From: Lachnospiraceae bacterium
GTDB lineage: Bacteria; Bacillota; Clostridia; Lachnospirales; Lachnospiraceae
Length of the DNA stretch: 46,329 nt
Direction of reading: 5' to 3'
Assembly: GCA_017544705.1 (NCBI GenBank)
Contig: JAFYDQ010000003.1
Coordinates: forward strand, 1 to 46,329
Part shown: one piece after another, positions 16,022 through 24,595 of the stretch
How the letters are laid out: every line of letters begins with the position of its first letter
Numbering within the stretch: position 1 is the first letter of the stretch
Notes under the pieces: model-generated
The model's database searches: none
What the model saw: the letters and a program-made list of their open reading frames with translations, nothing else
What the model was told of the DNA's origin: nothing
Program-made: the position numbers and the translations under genes

Positions 16022-16673
16022 CAGACAACTCCAGAATTTTGGCGATCACTTCATCGATCGACAGATCCGATGTGTCGACCAATATCGCATCATCCGCCTG
16101 TCTTAAGGGGGATGCGGCGCGGTTCATATCCCGCTCGTCGCGTTCGATGATATCGGCTTCGATCTTTTTAAGATCGCAATCGACTCCTTTTTCCTTTAAC
16201 TCATCATAACGCCGTTTTGCCCTGACTTTGGAACTGGCCGTTAAATAAATCTTCGTCTTCGCATCCGGTAGGACAACGGTCCCGATGTCCCTGCCGTCCA
16301 TGATGACATCCTTTTCCCGTGCGATCTGCTGCTGTCTTTCTACCATGATCTCGCGCACTCTGGGAATGGTCGAACATGCGGAAGCCATGTTTCCGACTTC
16401 TTCCGTCCGGATCTGGCCGTTCACGTTCTCCCCGTTGAGCAGGACAACCTGTTCATTGTTTTCAAAGGCGATCGAAACATCTGCCCGCTCGCAGGCTGCG
16501 ATCACGGCATCCTGATCGTTCACATCCACCTGTTGTCGCAGCAGGTAAAGGCCGAATGCACGATACATTGCGCCGGTATCCACATAGATCAGGCCCTTTT
16601 TCTTTGCGACCGCTTTTGCGATCGTGCTTTTGCCTGCCCCTGCAGGTCCGTCAATTGCGATATGCCGATTCAT
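16014..16673 (-). CDS. cmk: Cytidylate kinase
   Basis: A 219-residue bacterial CMP/dCMP kinase, the usual length. The P-loop GPAGAGKS is at residues 9-16, followed by VDTGAMYRA, the CMP-binding DGRDIGTVVLPDA and the lid region with SKVRAKRRYDELKEKG. The start is ATG 16673, with AAGGAGG six bases upstream; an upstream in-frame codon would add eleven non-family residues. It supplies CDP for nucleotide and phospholipid synthesis and belongs to a tightly packed run with ispH downstream and the flavoprotein gene 13 bases upstream. Confidence 0.96.
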   Translation of the reverse strand: MNRHIAIDGPAGAGKSTIAKAVAKKKGLIYVDTGAMYRAFGLYLLRQQVDVNDQDAVIAACERADVSIAFENNEQVVLLNGENVNGQIRTEEVGNMASACSTIPRVREIMVERQQQIAREKDVIMDGRDIGTVVLPDAKTKIYLTASSKVRAKRRYDELKEKGVDCDLKKIEADIIERDERDMNRAASPLRQADDAILVDTSDLSIDEVIAKILELSDG

Positions 16674-16686
16674 ATGAATCCTCCTT

Positions 16687-17907
16687 CTATACGTTCTTTC
16701 CGGCAAGATATCCGGTACTCCACGCGATCTGCAGGTTGAATCCGCCTGTCAGCGCGTCCACGTCGATCATCTCTCCGGCGACATACAGTCCCCGGTATTG
16801 CTTTACCGCCATCGTCTTCGGATCGATGCTGCCTGTTTTCACGCCGCCTCTGGTAATGATCGCTTCCTGAAAGCCGCGGTTACCGATAACCGTAGCGCGA
16901 AAATCCTTAAGCACCCTGACGAGGTTCTTTCGCTCCTCTTTCGTAATGTCATGTACGGTTTTATCCGACGCGATCATACTTCTTGCGACGATCACGGGGA
17001 TCAGTTTAGATGGCAGAAGATCCGATAACGCATTCCGAAACTGTTTATTCCTGTTTTCGGAAAAATCACGTAATATCCGCTCATCCAGCGTCTTTTCGTT
17101 CAGCGCCGGTTTCAGGTCGATACTGATGACGGGTTTGCGGCTGTAATCCTCTTTTGCAAGATAACAGCTGGCACTTAAGATCAGCGGACCGCTCATGCCG
17201 AAATGTGTAAAAAGCATCTCACCCTGTTCCTGATATTTCTTTTTCCCGTCGACGAAAACGGATAGCGCAACATTTTTGAGCGTCAGTCCCTGCAGGGATA
17301 AGATATCTTCTTCCGCTGTACAAAGCGGCACCAGCGAAGGGGCGGCATCCGTCATTTCAACCCGCAGGTCCTCCAAAAGCTTCCAGGTATCTCCGTCGGC
17401 CCCGCAGGAGGGGTATGATTTTCCACCGGTCGAGAGGATCACTGCGTCTGCGGTATAACTCCCGTGATCCGTTTTTACCCCGGTAACCCTGGCTCCTTCT
17501 TTAAGCAGCCCGGTAACCTTCGTACGCAAATGTACGGTCACGCCAAGCTGTTCCATATAAGTTGTCAATGTTTTGATCACATCGGAAGAATGGTCTGACA
17601 AGGGAAAGACACGATTCCCTCTTTCGATCTTATATTTCAGTCCATGGCGTTCAAAGAACTCCATAACGGAAAAATTATCAAAACCGTGAAATGCACTGTA
17701 GAGAAATTTCGGATTGGAAATGACGTTTTCAAATAATGTATCCTTTTCGCATGCATTCGTGAAATTGCACCTACCCTTACCGGTAATGAAAAGTTTCTTT
17801 CCAAGCTTCTCATTCTTTTCCAGGACGGTGACAACATGGCCTTCCTCTGCTGCGGCAATGGCGGCCATCATTCCGGCGGCTCCTCCGCCGACTACAAGGA
17901 CCTTCAT
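16687..17907 (-). CDS. HI0933-family NAD(P)/FAD-dependent oxidoreductase
   Basis: A 406-residue flavoprotein of the HI0933/YhiN family. The FAD-binding dinucleotide fold opens with VGGGAAGMMAAIAAAEEG and is followed by GKGRCNFTN, the STGGKSYPSCGADGD segment, and a C-terminal GGFNLQIAWSTGYLAG that closes the FAD site. Substrate and physiological role are unknown for the family. Its start lies one base after the stop of the TetR gene and lacks a clear ribosome binding site, so it is probably translated by coupling. It is upstream of cmk in the same transcription unit. Confidence 0.92.
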   Translation of the reverse strand: MKVLVVGGGAAGMMAAIAAAEEGHVVTVLEKNEKLGKKLFITGKGRCNFTNACEKDTLFENVISNPKFLYSAFHGFDNFSVMEFFERHGLKYKIERGNRVFPLSDHSSDVIKTLTTYMEQLGVTVHLRTKVTGLLKEGARVTGVKTDHGSYTADAVILSTGGKSYPSCGADGDTWKLLEDLRVEMTDAAPSLVPLCTAEEDILSLQGLTLKNVALSVFVDGKKKYQEQGEMLFTHFGMSGPLILSASCYLAKEDYSRKPVISIDLKPALNEKTLDERILRDFSENRNKQFRNALSDLLPSKLIPVIVARSMIASDKTVHDITKEERKNLVRVLKDFRATVIGNRGFQEAIITRGGVKTGSIDPKTMAVKQYRGLYVAGEMIDVDALTGGFNLQIAWSTGYLAGKNV

Positions 17908-17908
17908 A

Positions 17909-18463
17909 TTACTCTCTGCTGAATTTCGTTACAGCCTCCTCCAGCATCGGGATCACTTCTTCTCTGGAAAGATCAAATTCACCGTTTGTTGCCATGCAGG
18001 CCATCCCGTGCATGAACACAAAGATCTTCATGAAAATGTCTCCGGCATGGTTCATGTTCAGATTCGGGATCTTCTTGATCTCCTGAATGACAAAAGCATG
18101 TTCCTTACCGTTGATCAGGTCATACATCGTATTGTCGTCATTGTGCGGGGATAAGAACAGGAGGCGGAAAAGATTCAGCTCCTCTTTGGCAAACTGGATA
18201 TAGCACAGGCCAAGATCAACAAACGGGATCACATTCCCTTTTTCAAAACGGAGGCAGTAATCTTCATAGTAGGCTTTTGCTTTATCAAACAGATCCGTAT
18301 AGAGTTCTTCCATGTTACGGTATACGCGAAAGATCGGCTGGGTAGAGCATCCGATGTAGGAAGCGAGCTTTCTGGCCGTGACCATAGCGATCCCCTGTTC
18401 CCGCAGTAAATTGAATGCACCGTCCAGTATGATCTGTTTCGTGATCTGTTCTTTTCTAGCCAT
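17909..18463 (-). CDS. TetR/AcrR-family transcriptional regulator
   Basis: A 184-residue regulator with a TetR-type N-terminal helix-turn-helix (about residues 10-58; VTARKLASYIGCSTQPIFRVYRN is split by the turn) and a helical ligand/dimer domain that I cannot assign to a ligand. It begins the run TetR-flavoprotein-cmk-ispH-S1-cheR, so it may regulate this set or itself. GGAGGG is five bases before the ATG. The region just upstream carries TAAC-ACAC-GTTA (18523-18534), a small dyad that might be an operator, though this is weak evidence. Confidence 0.88.
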   Translation of the reverse strand: MARKEQITKQIILDGAFNLLREQGIAMVTARKLASYIGCSTQPIFRVYRNMEELYTDLFDKAKAYYEDYCLRFEKGNVIPFVDLGLCYIQFAKEELNLFRLLFLSPHNDDNTMYDLINGKEHAFVIQEIKKIPNLNMNHAGDIFMKIFVFMHGMACMATNGEFDLSREEVIPMLEEAVTKFSRE

Positions 18464-18485
18464 GATTACCCTCCGCTAAACTTAA

Positions 18486-18515
18486 ATAAAACCGGGCAGC
18501 CATTTGGGCTGCCCG
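18486..18515 (-). terminator. Terminator of the decarboxylase operon
   Basis: A nine-base-pair G/C-rich hairpin (18493-18501 with 18507-18515, loop ATTTG). On the minus strand it is followed by TTTTATTT, right for ending transcription leaving oadA. It sits 43 bases past the oadA stop and shortly before the TetR start. Confidence 0.85.
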
Positions 18516-18558
18516 TTTATTGTAACACACGTTATGATATTATGCACTTACTTTTTTA

Positions 18559-19992
18559 TCAAACCGGATAAGTTTTATCTTCCTTGTTTGCTTTTGTAAG
18601 ATCAACCTTGCTCTGCTGTGCCTCACGGTACTTGAAGAAGTCGGTTGCAACCTGCGGGAATAATGCATAGGAAAGCACATCCTCGTCCTGCTGCTTCCAT
18701 TCTGCCATTTCCGATTCCAGCTTGTCGAGCTCGTTCGTGAGACCGGCTGCATCTGCAGAACGCTCCGTGAAACGCTGCTCGCCCGGAATGACCTTGTCGA
18801 TGACTTCCTGGCTCATCGGCTTGATCGTCTGGCCGTATTTGCCGCGGAGCATATCCTTGGTTTCCTTGGTTGCCATCTTGTATCTTTCTCCGTAGAGCAC
18901 GTTGAATACGGCCTGAGTGCCGACGATCTGTGAAGAAGGCGTAACCAGAGGAGGTTCACCCAGGTCTTTACGCACTCTCGGGATCTCCTTGAGTACTTCT
19001 TCGTACTTGTCTTCCGCATTCTGCTCTTTCAACTGGCTGATCATGTTCGAAAGCATGCCGCCCGGTACCTGGTAAAGCAGGGTCTTGATGTTAACACCAA
19101 GCGACTTCGTACTCATCAGGCCGCTTTGTAAGCATTCTTCTCTGTAAGGTCTGAAGTAGTCTGCGATCTCTGCAAGCAGATTCTGATCAAATCCCGTATC
19201 GTACGGAGTTCCTTTGAACGTTTCCACCATAACTTCCGTAGCCGGCTGTGATGTACCCAGTGCGAACGGGGAGATCGCGCAGTCGATCACATCCACGCCT
19301 GCTTCCACTGCCTTTAAGTATGTCATGCTGGCAACACCGGAAGTATAGTGCGTATGCAGCTGGATCGGCAGCTTGGTCTGTGACTTCATGGCCGTGATCA
19401 GCTCCGTAGCACGGTAGGGAACCAGAAGGCCTGCCATATCCTTGATACAGATGGAATCGGCACCCATTTCCTCGATCTTTCTGGCTGTTTCTGCCCAATA
19501 ATCCAATGTATAGGCATCTCCGAGCGTATAGGACAATGCGATCTGTGCGTGGCCCTTTCCGCTTCTCTCTTTTTCCTTGTTGGTCGCATCAACTGCAGCC
19601 TTTAAGTTACGAAGGTCATTTAAGCAGTCAAAGATACGGATAATATCGATACCGTTTGCAATGGACTTCTGAACGAAGTATTCCACAACGTCATCCGCAT
19701 AAGGACGATAGCCGAGGATATTCTGTCCTCTGAACAGCATCTGTAATTTCGTATTCTTAACGCCGTCCCTGATCTTTCTTAAGCGATCCCAGGGATCTTC
19801 TTTCAGGAAACGAAGGGATGCATCGAAAGTCGCACCGCCCCAGCACTCCAGTGAATGATAGCCGACAGCATCCAGTTTGCCAAGGATCGGAAGCATGATC
19901 TCGGTAGGCATTCTGGTTGCAATCAGGGACTGGTGCGCATCACGCAGGATGGTTTCAGTGATCTTGATTGGTTTCTTCTCTATTTCTGACAT
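18559..19992 (-). CDS. oadA: Oxaloacetate decarboxylase alpha / pyruvate carboxylase B subunit (carboxyltransferase)
   Basis: A 477-residue carboxyltransferase of the HMGL-like/PYC_OADA type. TETILRDAHQSLIATRM opens the barrel; metal and substrate features include ICIKDMAGLL with the carboxylated lysine and the HTH motif in LPIQLHTHYTSG. The length corresponds to the carboxyltransferase and its helical companion domain only: the biotinyl domain found at the end of many OadA proteins is absent and is supplied by the separate carrier gene two genes upstream. It moves CO2 between oxaloacetate/pyruvate and carboxybiotin. AAGGAG precedes the ATG, 24 bases after oadB, and a strong terminator follows. 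Confidence 0.93.
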   Translation of the reverse strand: MSEIEKKPIKITETILRDAHQSLIATRMPTEIMLPILGKLDAVGYHSLECWGGATFDASLRFLKEDPWDRLRKIRDGVKNTKLQMLFRGQNILGYRPYADDVVEYFVQKSIANGIDIIRIFDCLNDLRNLKAAVDATNKEKERSGKGHAQIALSYTLGDAYTLDYWAETARKIEEMGADSICIKDMAGLLVPYRATELITAMKSQTKLPIQLHTHYTSGVASMTYLKAVEAGVDVIDCAISPFALGTSQPATEVMVETFKGTPYDTGFDQNLLAEIADYFRPYREECLQSGLMSTKSLGVNIKTLLYQVPGGMLSNMISQLKEQNAEDKYEEVLKEIPRVRKDLGEPPLVTPSSQIVGTQAVFNVLYGERYKMATKETKDMLRGKYGQTIKPMSQEVIDKVIPGEQRFTERSADAAGLTNELDKLESEMAEWKQQDEDVLSYALFPQVATDFFKYREAQQSKVDLTKANKEDKTYPV

Positions 19993-20016
19993 GATTTTCT
20001 CCTTTTCTGTTGATAT

Positions 20017-21168
20017 TTAGAACACACCGAAGATGGCCATAAAGGTTCCCGCAGCTACTGCGGTACCGATAACACCTGCCACATTCGGACCCATCGCATG
20101 CATCAGAAGGAAGTTACTCGGGTCTGCTTCCGCGCCAACCTTTTGCGATACACGTGCCGCCATCGGAACGGCCGATACACCGGCGGAACCGATCAGCGGA
20201 TTAACTTTGCCCTTCGTTGCGAGGCACATCAGTTTACCGAACAGGACACCTGCCGCCGTACCGAATGCAAATGCGATAAGACCTAAAACAACGATCTTTA
20301 ATGTATCCAGATTTAAGAACGCCTCTGCACTGGTGGTCGCACCTACCGATGTACCCAGTAAGATGACAACGATATACATCAACGCATTGCTGGCTGTTTC
20401 CGTTAACTGTCTTACAACGCCGGATTCCTTGAACAGGTTACCGAGCATCAGCATACCGACAAGCGGAGCCGTTGTCGGCAGGATCAGGCAGACAACGATC
20501 GTAATGATGATCGGGAACAGGATCTTCTCCAGTTTGCTGACCGGACGAAGCTGCTCCATTTTGATCTTGCGCTCCTTCTCCGTTGTCAGCAGTTTCATGA
20601 TCGGCGGCTGAATGATCGGAACAAGGGACATGTAAGAGTAGGCCGCAACGGCGATCGGGCCGAGCAGGGTCGTCTGTCCGAGTTTCCCCGCAAGGAAAAT
20701 GGAAGTCGGGCCGTCTGCACCACCGATAATGGAAATCGCTGCAGCAGCTTTATCGTTAAAGCCCATGGCGATCGCACCGAAATATGCGGCATAAATACCA
20801 AACTGCGCTGCCGCGCCGAGTAAAAAGCTCTTCGGATTGGCGATCAGGGGACCGAAATCCGTCATCGCGCCGACTCCCATAAAGATCAGGGAAGGCAGGA
20901 TCGCCCATTCATCCAGAACATAGAAATAATATAACAGGCCGCCCGCTCCGGTTGCAGACTCTTCTATGGACATAATGATATCCGGATAGATGTTCACGAG
21001 CAGCATACCGAATGCGATCGGTGTTAACAGCAAGGGCTCGAATCCCTTGCGGATTGCTAAATATAGGAAAACACACGCAACGGCAATCATTACAAAGTTA
21101 CCACCGGTAAGTCCGAAGAATGCCGTCTGATGTAACAAATTTCCTACAGTATTTGCTACATATGACAT
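20017..21168 (-). CDS. oadB: Sodium-pumping decarboxylase beta subunit
   Basis: A 383-residue polytopic membrane protein of the OadB/MmdB/GcdB family, the subunit that decarboxylates carboxybiotin and exports Na+. Recognisable are the [15 protein letters not shown] block and the two inverted repeats each with conserved Gly/Pro/Asn residues, ending in [19 protein letters not shown]. About ten membrane segments can be counted. GGAGG lies seven bases before the ATG, 16 bases after the biotin carrier gene. It is the only ion-translocating beta subunit in the window, so the two carboxyltransferases encoded here must share it. Confidence 0.96.
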   Translation of the reverse strand: MSYVANTVGNLLHQTAFFGLTGGNFVMIAVACVFLYLAIRKGFEPLLLTPIAFGMLLVNIYPDIIMSIEESATGAGGLLYYFYVLDEWAILPSLIFMGVGAMTDFGPLIANPKSFLLGAAAQFGIYAAYFGAIAMGFNDKAAAAISIIGGADGPTSIFLAGKLGQTTLLGPIAVAAYSYMSLVPIIQPPIMKLLTTEKERKIKMEQLRPVSKLEKILFPIIITIVVCLILPTTAPLVGMLMLGNLFKESGVVRQLTETASNALMYIVVILLGTSVGATTSAEAFLNLDTLKIVVLGLIAFAFGTAAGVLFGKLMCLATKGKVNPLIGSAGVSAVPMAARVSQKVGAEADPSNFLLMHAMGPNVAGVIGTAVAAGTFMAIFGVF

Positions 21169-21184
21169 TTTATGACCTCCGTAA

Positions 21185-21547
21185 TCAGTTTAATGTTGCC
21201 AGAACCGTACCTGCATCCACACTGTCGCCGACAGCAACATCAACGCTTGCTACCGTGCCGTCCTGCGGAGCTACCATCGGGATTTCCATCTTCATTGCTT
21301 CCAGGATGATAACGGTATCACCCTTCTTAACGGATGCGCCGACATTTGCTTCGATCTTGAATACTTTTCCTGCAGCGCCTGCTTCAATCTTCACGCTTCC
21401 TGCGCCGGCACTTGCAGCTTTCTTTGCGGGAGCGGGCGCCGGAGCTGCCTTTGCCTGGCTTGCTGCTGCGGGAGCCACTGCACCTGCACCTTCTTCTACT
21501 GTTACATCATACACGTTACCGTTTACGGAAATGGTATAGTTTTTCAT
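21185..21547 (-). CDS. Biotin carboxyl carrier protein (gamma-type subunit)
   Basis: A 120-residue biotin carrier. An N-terminal beta-rich stub (1-20) is joined by a mobile Ala/Pro/Lys-rich linker (about 21-50) to a biotinyl domain (51-120). Biotin is attached at K86 in the canonical EAMKMEIP. It shuttles the carboxyl group between the carboxyltransferases and the OadB pump. Size and layout match the 1.3S subunit of Propionibacterium transcarboxylase and the gamma subunits of glutaconyl-CoA and methylmalonyl-CoA decarboxylases. GGAGG precedes the ATG. Confidence 0.95.
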   Translation of the reverse strand: MKNYTISVNGNVYDVTVEEGAGAVAPAAASQAKAAPAPAPAKKAASAGAGSVKIEAGAAGKVFKIEANVGASVKKGDTVIILEAMKMEIPMVAPQDGTVASVDVAVGDSVDAGTVLATLN

Positions 21548-21565
21548 TTGATAGTCCTCCTGTAT

Positions 21566-22381
21566 TTATCTTCTTCTCTTGATACTTCTGACAACAAAGC
21601 TGTCTGTACTTACCGGCATTCCCTGTGCACTTTCATAAGCACAGATCGCTGCACTGATTACCGCAACCAATTCCAGATCATCCGTTCCGGACATTTCCTC
21701 TTTCTCGATGATCTGTGCGATCGGCTGATCGATCGATGAAATCTCTTTGCTCTTCTTCTCTTTCATCCGTGCTTCGATCTTCGGGAAGATTCCGAAGCAG
21801 CTGATGATCAGACATAACAGGATCAGGATCGCAAAAACGGTACCCATACCGATCAGTGTATTCAGTCCGGCATTTTCCATCTTTTCGCCGAACGTAAGTG
21901 TCACGTTTGTTGCGCTGGACGTGATCGTCTTATAATAATTGTCCCGAAATACAAATTCAACTTCTGCCTCTCTTGGAGCATTCAGACTGTTGACCTTATC
22001 ACCCCGAACAGTGACGGTAACAACGATGGAAGTACCCTTGGAGTCATATTCCGCTCTGGTTCCCACTACTTCCTTCAGATTACCCAGCTGTTCCGAAGCT
22101 CTGATCCACGACTCAATGCCCTTCAGCATGGCGTTTCCGTCTACGTAAACACCCATGCCTTCAAATTGCAGCTCGTATTCTTCTGGTGACAGGCCGAGCA
22201 GATAATCGGCAAACTGCTCATCCGTTGACTGTGCAAAAATCTGCGTCACCATGGAATATGCAGTGCTCTCAAGTGCCTGTGCGACCTCCGGATCCACAGG
22301 TTTGCTCTCGGCAAGAATACTGCAACCGTTCAGTGCAAAAAGGCAGGCTGTAATACACAAAAGCAGTTTGATTTTTTTCAT
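21566..22381 (-). CDS. OadG-family subunit with an extracytoplasmic lipoprotein domain
   Basis: A 271-residue protein that combines two parts. Residues 1-20 are a lipoprotein signal (FALNGC, Cys 20) followed by an outside domain of about 150 residues (about 25-175) with no obvious relatives. Then comes a single membrane helix (about 178-200) and a charged linker ending in the OAD_gamma-type tail DDLELVAVISAAICAYES. Classical OadG is only about 80 residues: helix plus tail, assembling the pump complex. The extra outside domain is a feature I associate with Lachnospiraceae loci of this kind. It may sense or stabilise the pump. The gene lies 18 bases upstream of the biotin carrier gene. Confidence 0.85.
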   Translation of the reverse strand: MKKIKLLLCITACLFALNGCSILAESKPVDPEVAQALESTAYSMVTQIFAQSTDEQFADYLLGLSPEEYELQFEGMGVYVDGNAMLKGIESWIRASEQLGNLKEVVGTRAEYDSKGTSIVVTVTVRGDKVNSLNAPREAEVEFVFRDNYYKTITSSATNVTLTFGEKMENAGLNTLIGMGTVFAILILLCLIISCFGIFPKIEARMKEKKSKEISSIDQPIAQIIEKEEMSGTDDLELVAVISAAICAYESAQGMPVSTDSFVVRSIKRRR

Positions 22382-22401
22382 ATTACTTTAACCAATCCTT
22401 T

Positions 22402-23775
22402 CTATACGGTTCCGTGTTTCTTGGCGGGAATTTCCTCTCTCTTGGTAAACAGCATTTCGAATGCGCCGATCACGTATTTGCGTGTATCCACGGCAGAAAT
22501 GACCGTATCCACATATCCTCTGCGTGCGGCAGACAGGATGGAATTCTGCAGTTCATCATATTCCGCAGCTTTCTCTCTCTGAACAGCTTCACCTTCCGAC
22601 TCATACATCACTTTTGCAGCCAGCTTGGCATCCATCATACCGACGGAAGCATCCTCCCATGCAAAAGTCATATCCGCCCCGAGCGACTTGGAGTTCATGA
22701 CATTGACTGCGTTGCCGAACGCCTGGCCGGTGATCACGTTGACTTTGGGAACCGTCGCGCCTGCAAAAGCATATGCAAGCTTTGCAGCTGCCTTAGCCAT
22801 CTTCTTCTCCGCATCCACGGTAGTCTCAAATCCCTTCACGCTTGTCAGCGAAAGGATCGGGATCTCAAATGCGTCACAGAAATTCACAAAATCAGCAGCC
22901 TTAACACAGCCGTAAGGGCTTAAGACATCTGTGCGGTTCGCTACGGCTCCGACCGTAACACCGTTTAACTTCATCAGGCCGCATGTGATATCCTTCGCAT
23001 AGTTTTCCTGTACTTCCACGTAGCATTTGTTATCGGCGATCTCTTTTAACATTGCAACCGCGTCATCAGACTGCACGCATACACGGTTCAGATCATCCTC
23101 ACATTCAACAAATGTATCGTTGGCCTCGTTGTTATCGGGAAGCATCGTCACAAGACTTCTGACCTTGTCATAAAGATCTGCTTCTTCGGCAACAAAATCA
23201 ACCGTACCGCATTCTTCACTCTGGAATTTTGCGGATGCGGTATCATTCTTGGATTCATAATTGCCATCCAGGGTATTCGGGGAATTCACGAACAGTTTCG
23301 CATCCTCCGTCATGAACGTGAAATCCGTCAGCGTCGGGATCAGTGCCAGACCGCCGCCGCAATTGCCGAACAGAACGGATATCTGCGGGATCACTCCGCT
23401 TGCAAGCGCCTGCTTGCGATAGATCTCACCGAATGCAAACAATGCATCCGTTCCCTCCTGTAAGCGCAGACCTGCGCAATCGATCAGACCGATCACGGGT
23501 GCACCGACCTTGAGGGCAAAATCATACAGCGCACAGATTTTTTTTGCATGCATTTCACCGACGGAACCGCCGAGAACCGCAGCATCCTGGCTGTATACAT
23601 ATACCAGTTTGTCATCGATCAGACCGTAACCCGTTACAACACCGTCCGCCGGAGTATTCTTCGGTTCCAGATTAAAATCGGTCGCTCTCGCAGTCACCTG
23701 GCCGCCGATTTCAACAAAACTGTTTTCATCAAGCAAAGAATTGATTCTTTCACTTGCTTTTGAATTGGTACTCAT
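22402..23775 (-). CDS. MmdA-type acyl-CoA/carboxybiotin carboxyltransferase
   Basis: A 457-residue carboxyltransferase of the acyl-CoA carboxylase beta family (MmdA, PccB, GcdA relatives). The N-half carries VLFGNCGGGLALIPTLTDF, the acyl-CoA oxyanion region; the C-half has ITGQAFGNAVNVMNSKSLG and TFAWEDASVGMM. It is about 50 residues shorter than typical MmdA, and the second glycine-rich loop reads AFGNAV where MmdA usually has AYGGAY. It probably takes CO2 from an acyl-CoA such as methylmalonyl-CoA or malonyl-CoA to biotin, but the acyl group cannot be read from sequence. First gene of the operon; GGGAGG lies eleven bases before the ATG. Confidence 0.85.
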   Translation of the reverse strand: MSTNSKASERINSLLDENSFVEIGGQVTARATDFNLEPKNTPADGVVTGYGLIDDKLVYVYSQDAAVLGGSVGEMHAKKICALYDFALKVGAPVIGLIDCAGLRLQEGTDALFAFGEIYRKQALASGVIPQISVLFGNCGGGLALIPTLTDFTFMTEDAKLFVNSPNTLDGNYESKNDTASAKFQSEECGTVDFVAEEADLYDKVRSLVTMLPDNNEANDTFVECEDDLNRVCVQSDDAVAMLKEIADNKCYVEVQENYAKDITCGLMKLNGVTVGAVANRTDVLSPYGCVKAADFVNFCDAFEIPILSLTSVKGFETTVDAEKKMAKAAAKLAYAFAGATVPKVNVITGQAFGNAVNVMNSKSLGADMTFAWEDASVGMMDAKLAAKVMYESEGEAVQREKAAEYDELQNSILSAARRGYVDTVISAVDTRKYVIGAFEMLFTKREEIPAKKHGTV

Positions 23776-23804
23776 TTTGCGTTACGCCTCCCTTTATTAT
23801 TTTT

Positions 23805-23824
23805 TCACAATTATTGTGATTATA
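23805..23824 (-). promoter_or_regulatory. Promoter -10 and overlapping candidate operator of the decarboxylase operon
   Basis: On the minus strand TATAAT (23824-23819) runs into a perfect 15-base palindrome, TCACAAT-T-ATTGTGA, at 23805-23819, which would cover the transcription start. A further CACAA half-site lies at 23826-23830, so three TTGTG/CACAA half-sites cluster here. The -35 is poor, which could mean an activator or weak basal promoter. No regulator can be named from this. Confidence 0.55.
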
Positions 23825-23857
23825 ACACAACCGCATTTTAATTGGTAGAGATTTTGC

Positions 23858-23899
23858 AAAAAAAATACTGTCCGTGGCTGTAATTTGCTCACGGACAGT
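23858..23899 (-). terminator. Terminator of the phosphoesterase-scpAB operon
   Basis: A ten-base-pair hairpin (23867-23876 with 23890-23899, 13-base loop). On the minus strand it is followed by T-A-TTTTTTTT (complement of 23858-23866). It is 24 bases past the scpB stop and separates scpAB from the decarboxylase operon. Confidence 0.88.
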
Positions 23900-23922
23900 A
23901 CATTTCTCTCAAGTTGTGACGA

Positions 23923-24594
23923 TCAGACTTTCAGATTCAGTTGCACTTCCTTGGCTGCTTCCTCTTTGAATTCCTCCAGCCGGTCCGGTGAAACATCCGG
24001 CAATTCATCCAGGGATTTTACGCCAAAGGATCTGAGGAACTGTTCCGTTGTCCCAAACAGGATCGGCTTGCCGGGTGCATCCAGTCTCCCCAACTCCTGG
24101 ATCAGGTTCAGTTCCAACAGCTTATTCACGGCATGGTCGCAGGATACGCCTCTGATCTGTTCGATCTCCAGCCTGGTTACCGGCTGTTTGTAGGCAATGA
24201 TGGATAAGGTCTCCAAAGTCACATCCGTCAGTGCATAGTTTTTGGGGGCTTTGGCAATCTTCACGATATATTCAAACATCTCGCTCTTGGAACACATCTG
24301 TACGTGGTCCTCAAGGAACGTCAGCGTGATCCCTCTGTTTGCATCCGCATCCCAGGCATTTTGCATGTCTTTTAAGATCTTCAGCGTTTCATTCTTATCC
24401 CGCCCGATCACGGCTGCAAGCTTATCAATGGCTACGGAGTCACCCATGGAAAACAGGATCGCCTCCAGAACGCCCTCCGGATTGTCGACCGGCTCCAAAA
24501 CTGCTTCTGCCACCTCGGTTTCAGCCGTTTCTTCCGCCTGTGCGTTTGCCTGGTTCTGTTCGATTTTTTCCGTAATATCTACAACATTATTCAT
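23923..24594 (-). CDS. scpB: Segregation and condensation protein B
   Basis: A 223-residue ScpB with two winged-helix domains after an acidic, Glu/Ala-rich N-terminal extension (about 1-40). Family landmarks are VLEAILFSMGDSVAIDKLA, the ALTDVTLETLSIIAYKQPVT block in the second winged helix, and SCDHAVNKLLELNLI. ScpB dimers bind ScpA and the Smc ATPase to form bacterial condensin. One base separates it from scpA, and its AGGTGG ribosome binding site lies within the scpA end. Confidence 0.95.
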   Translation of the reverse strand: MNNVVDITEKIEQNQANAQAEETAETEVAEAVLEPVDNPEGVLEAILFSMGDSVAIDKLAAVIGRDKNETLKILKDMQNAWDADANRGITLTFLEDHVQMCSKSEMFEYIVKIAKAPKNYALTDVTLETLSIIAYKQPVTRLEIEQIRGVSCDHAVNKLLELNLIQELGRLDAPGKPILFGTTEQFLRSFGVKSLDELPDVSPDRLEEFKEEAAKEVQLNLKV

Positions 24595-24595
24595 G

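Noticed and set aside
23805-23830. Rex (redox) operator before the decarboxylase operon
   Set aside because: The half-sites resemble Rex sites, but the perfect palindrome is in the opposite order and the other pair is one base short of the Rex spacing.
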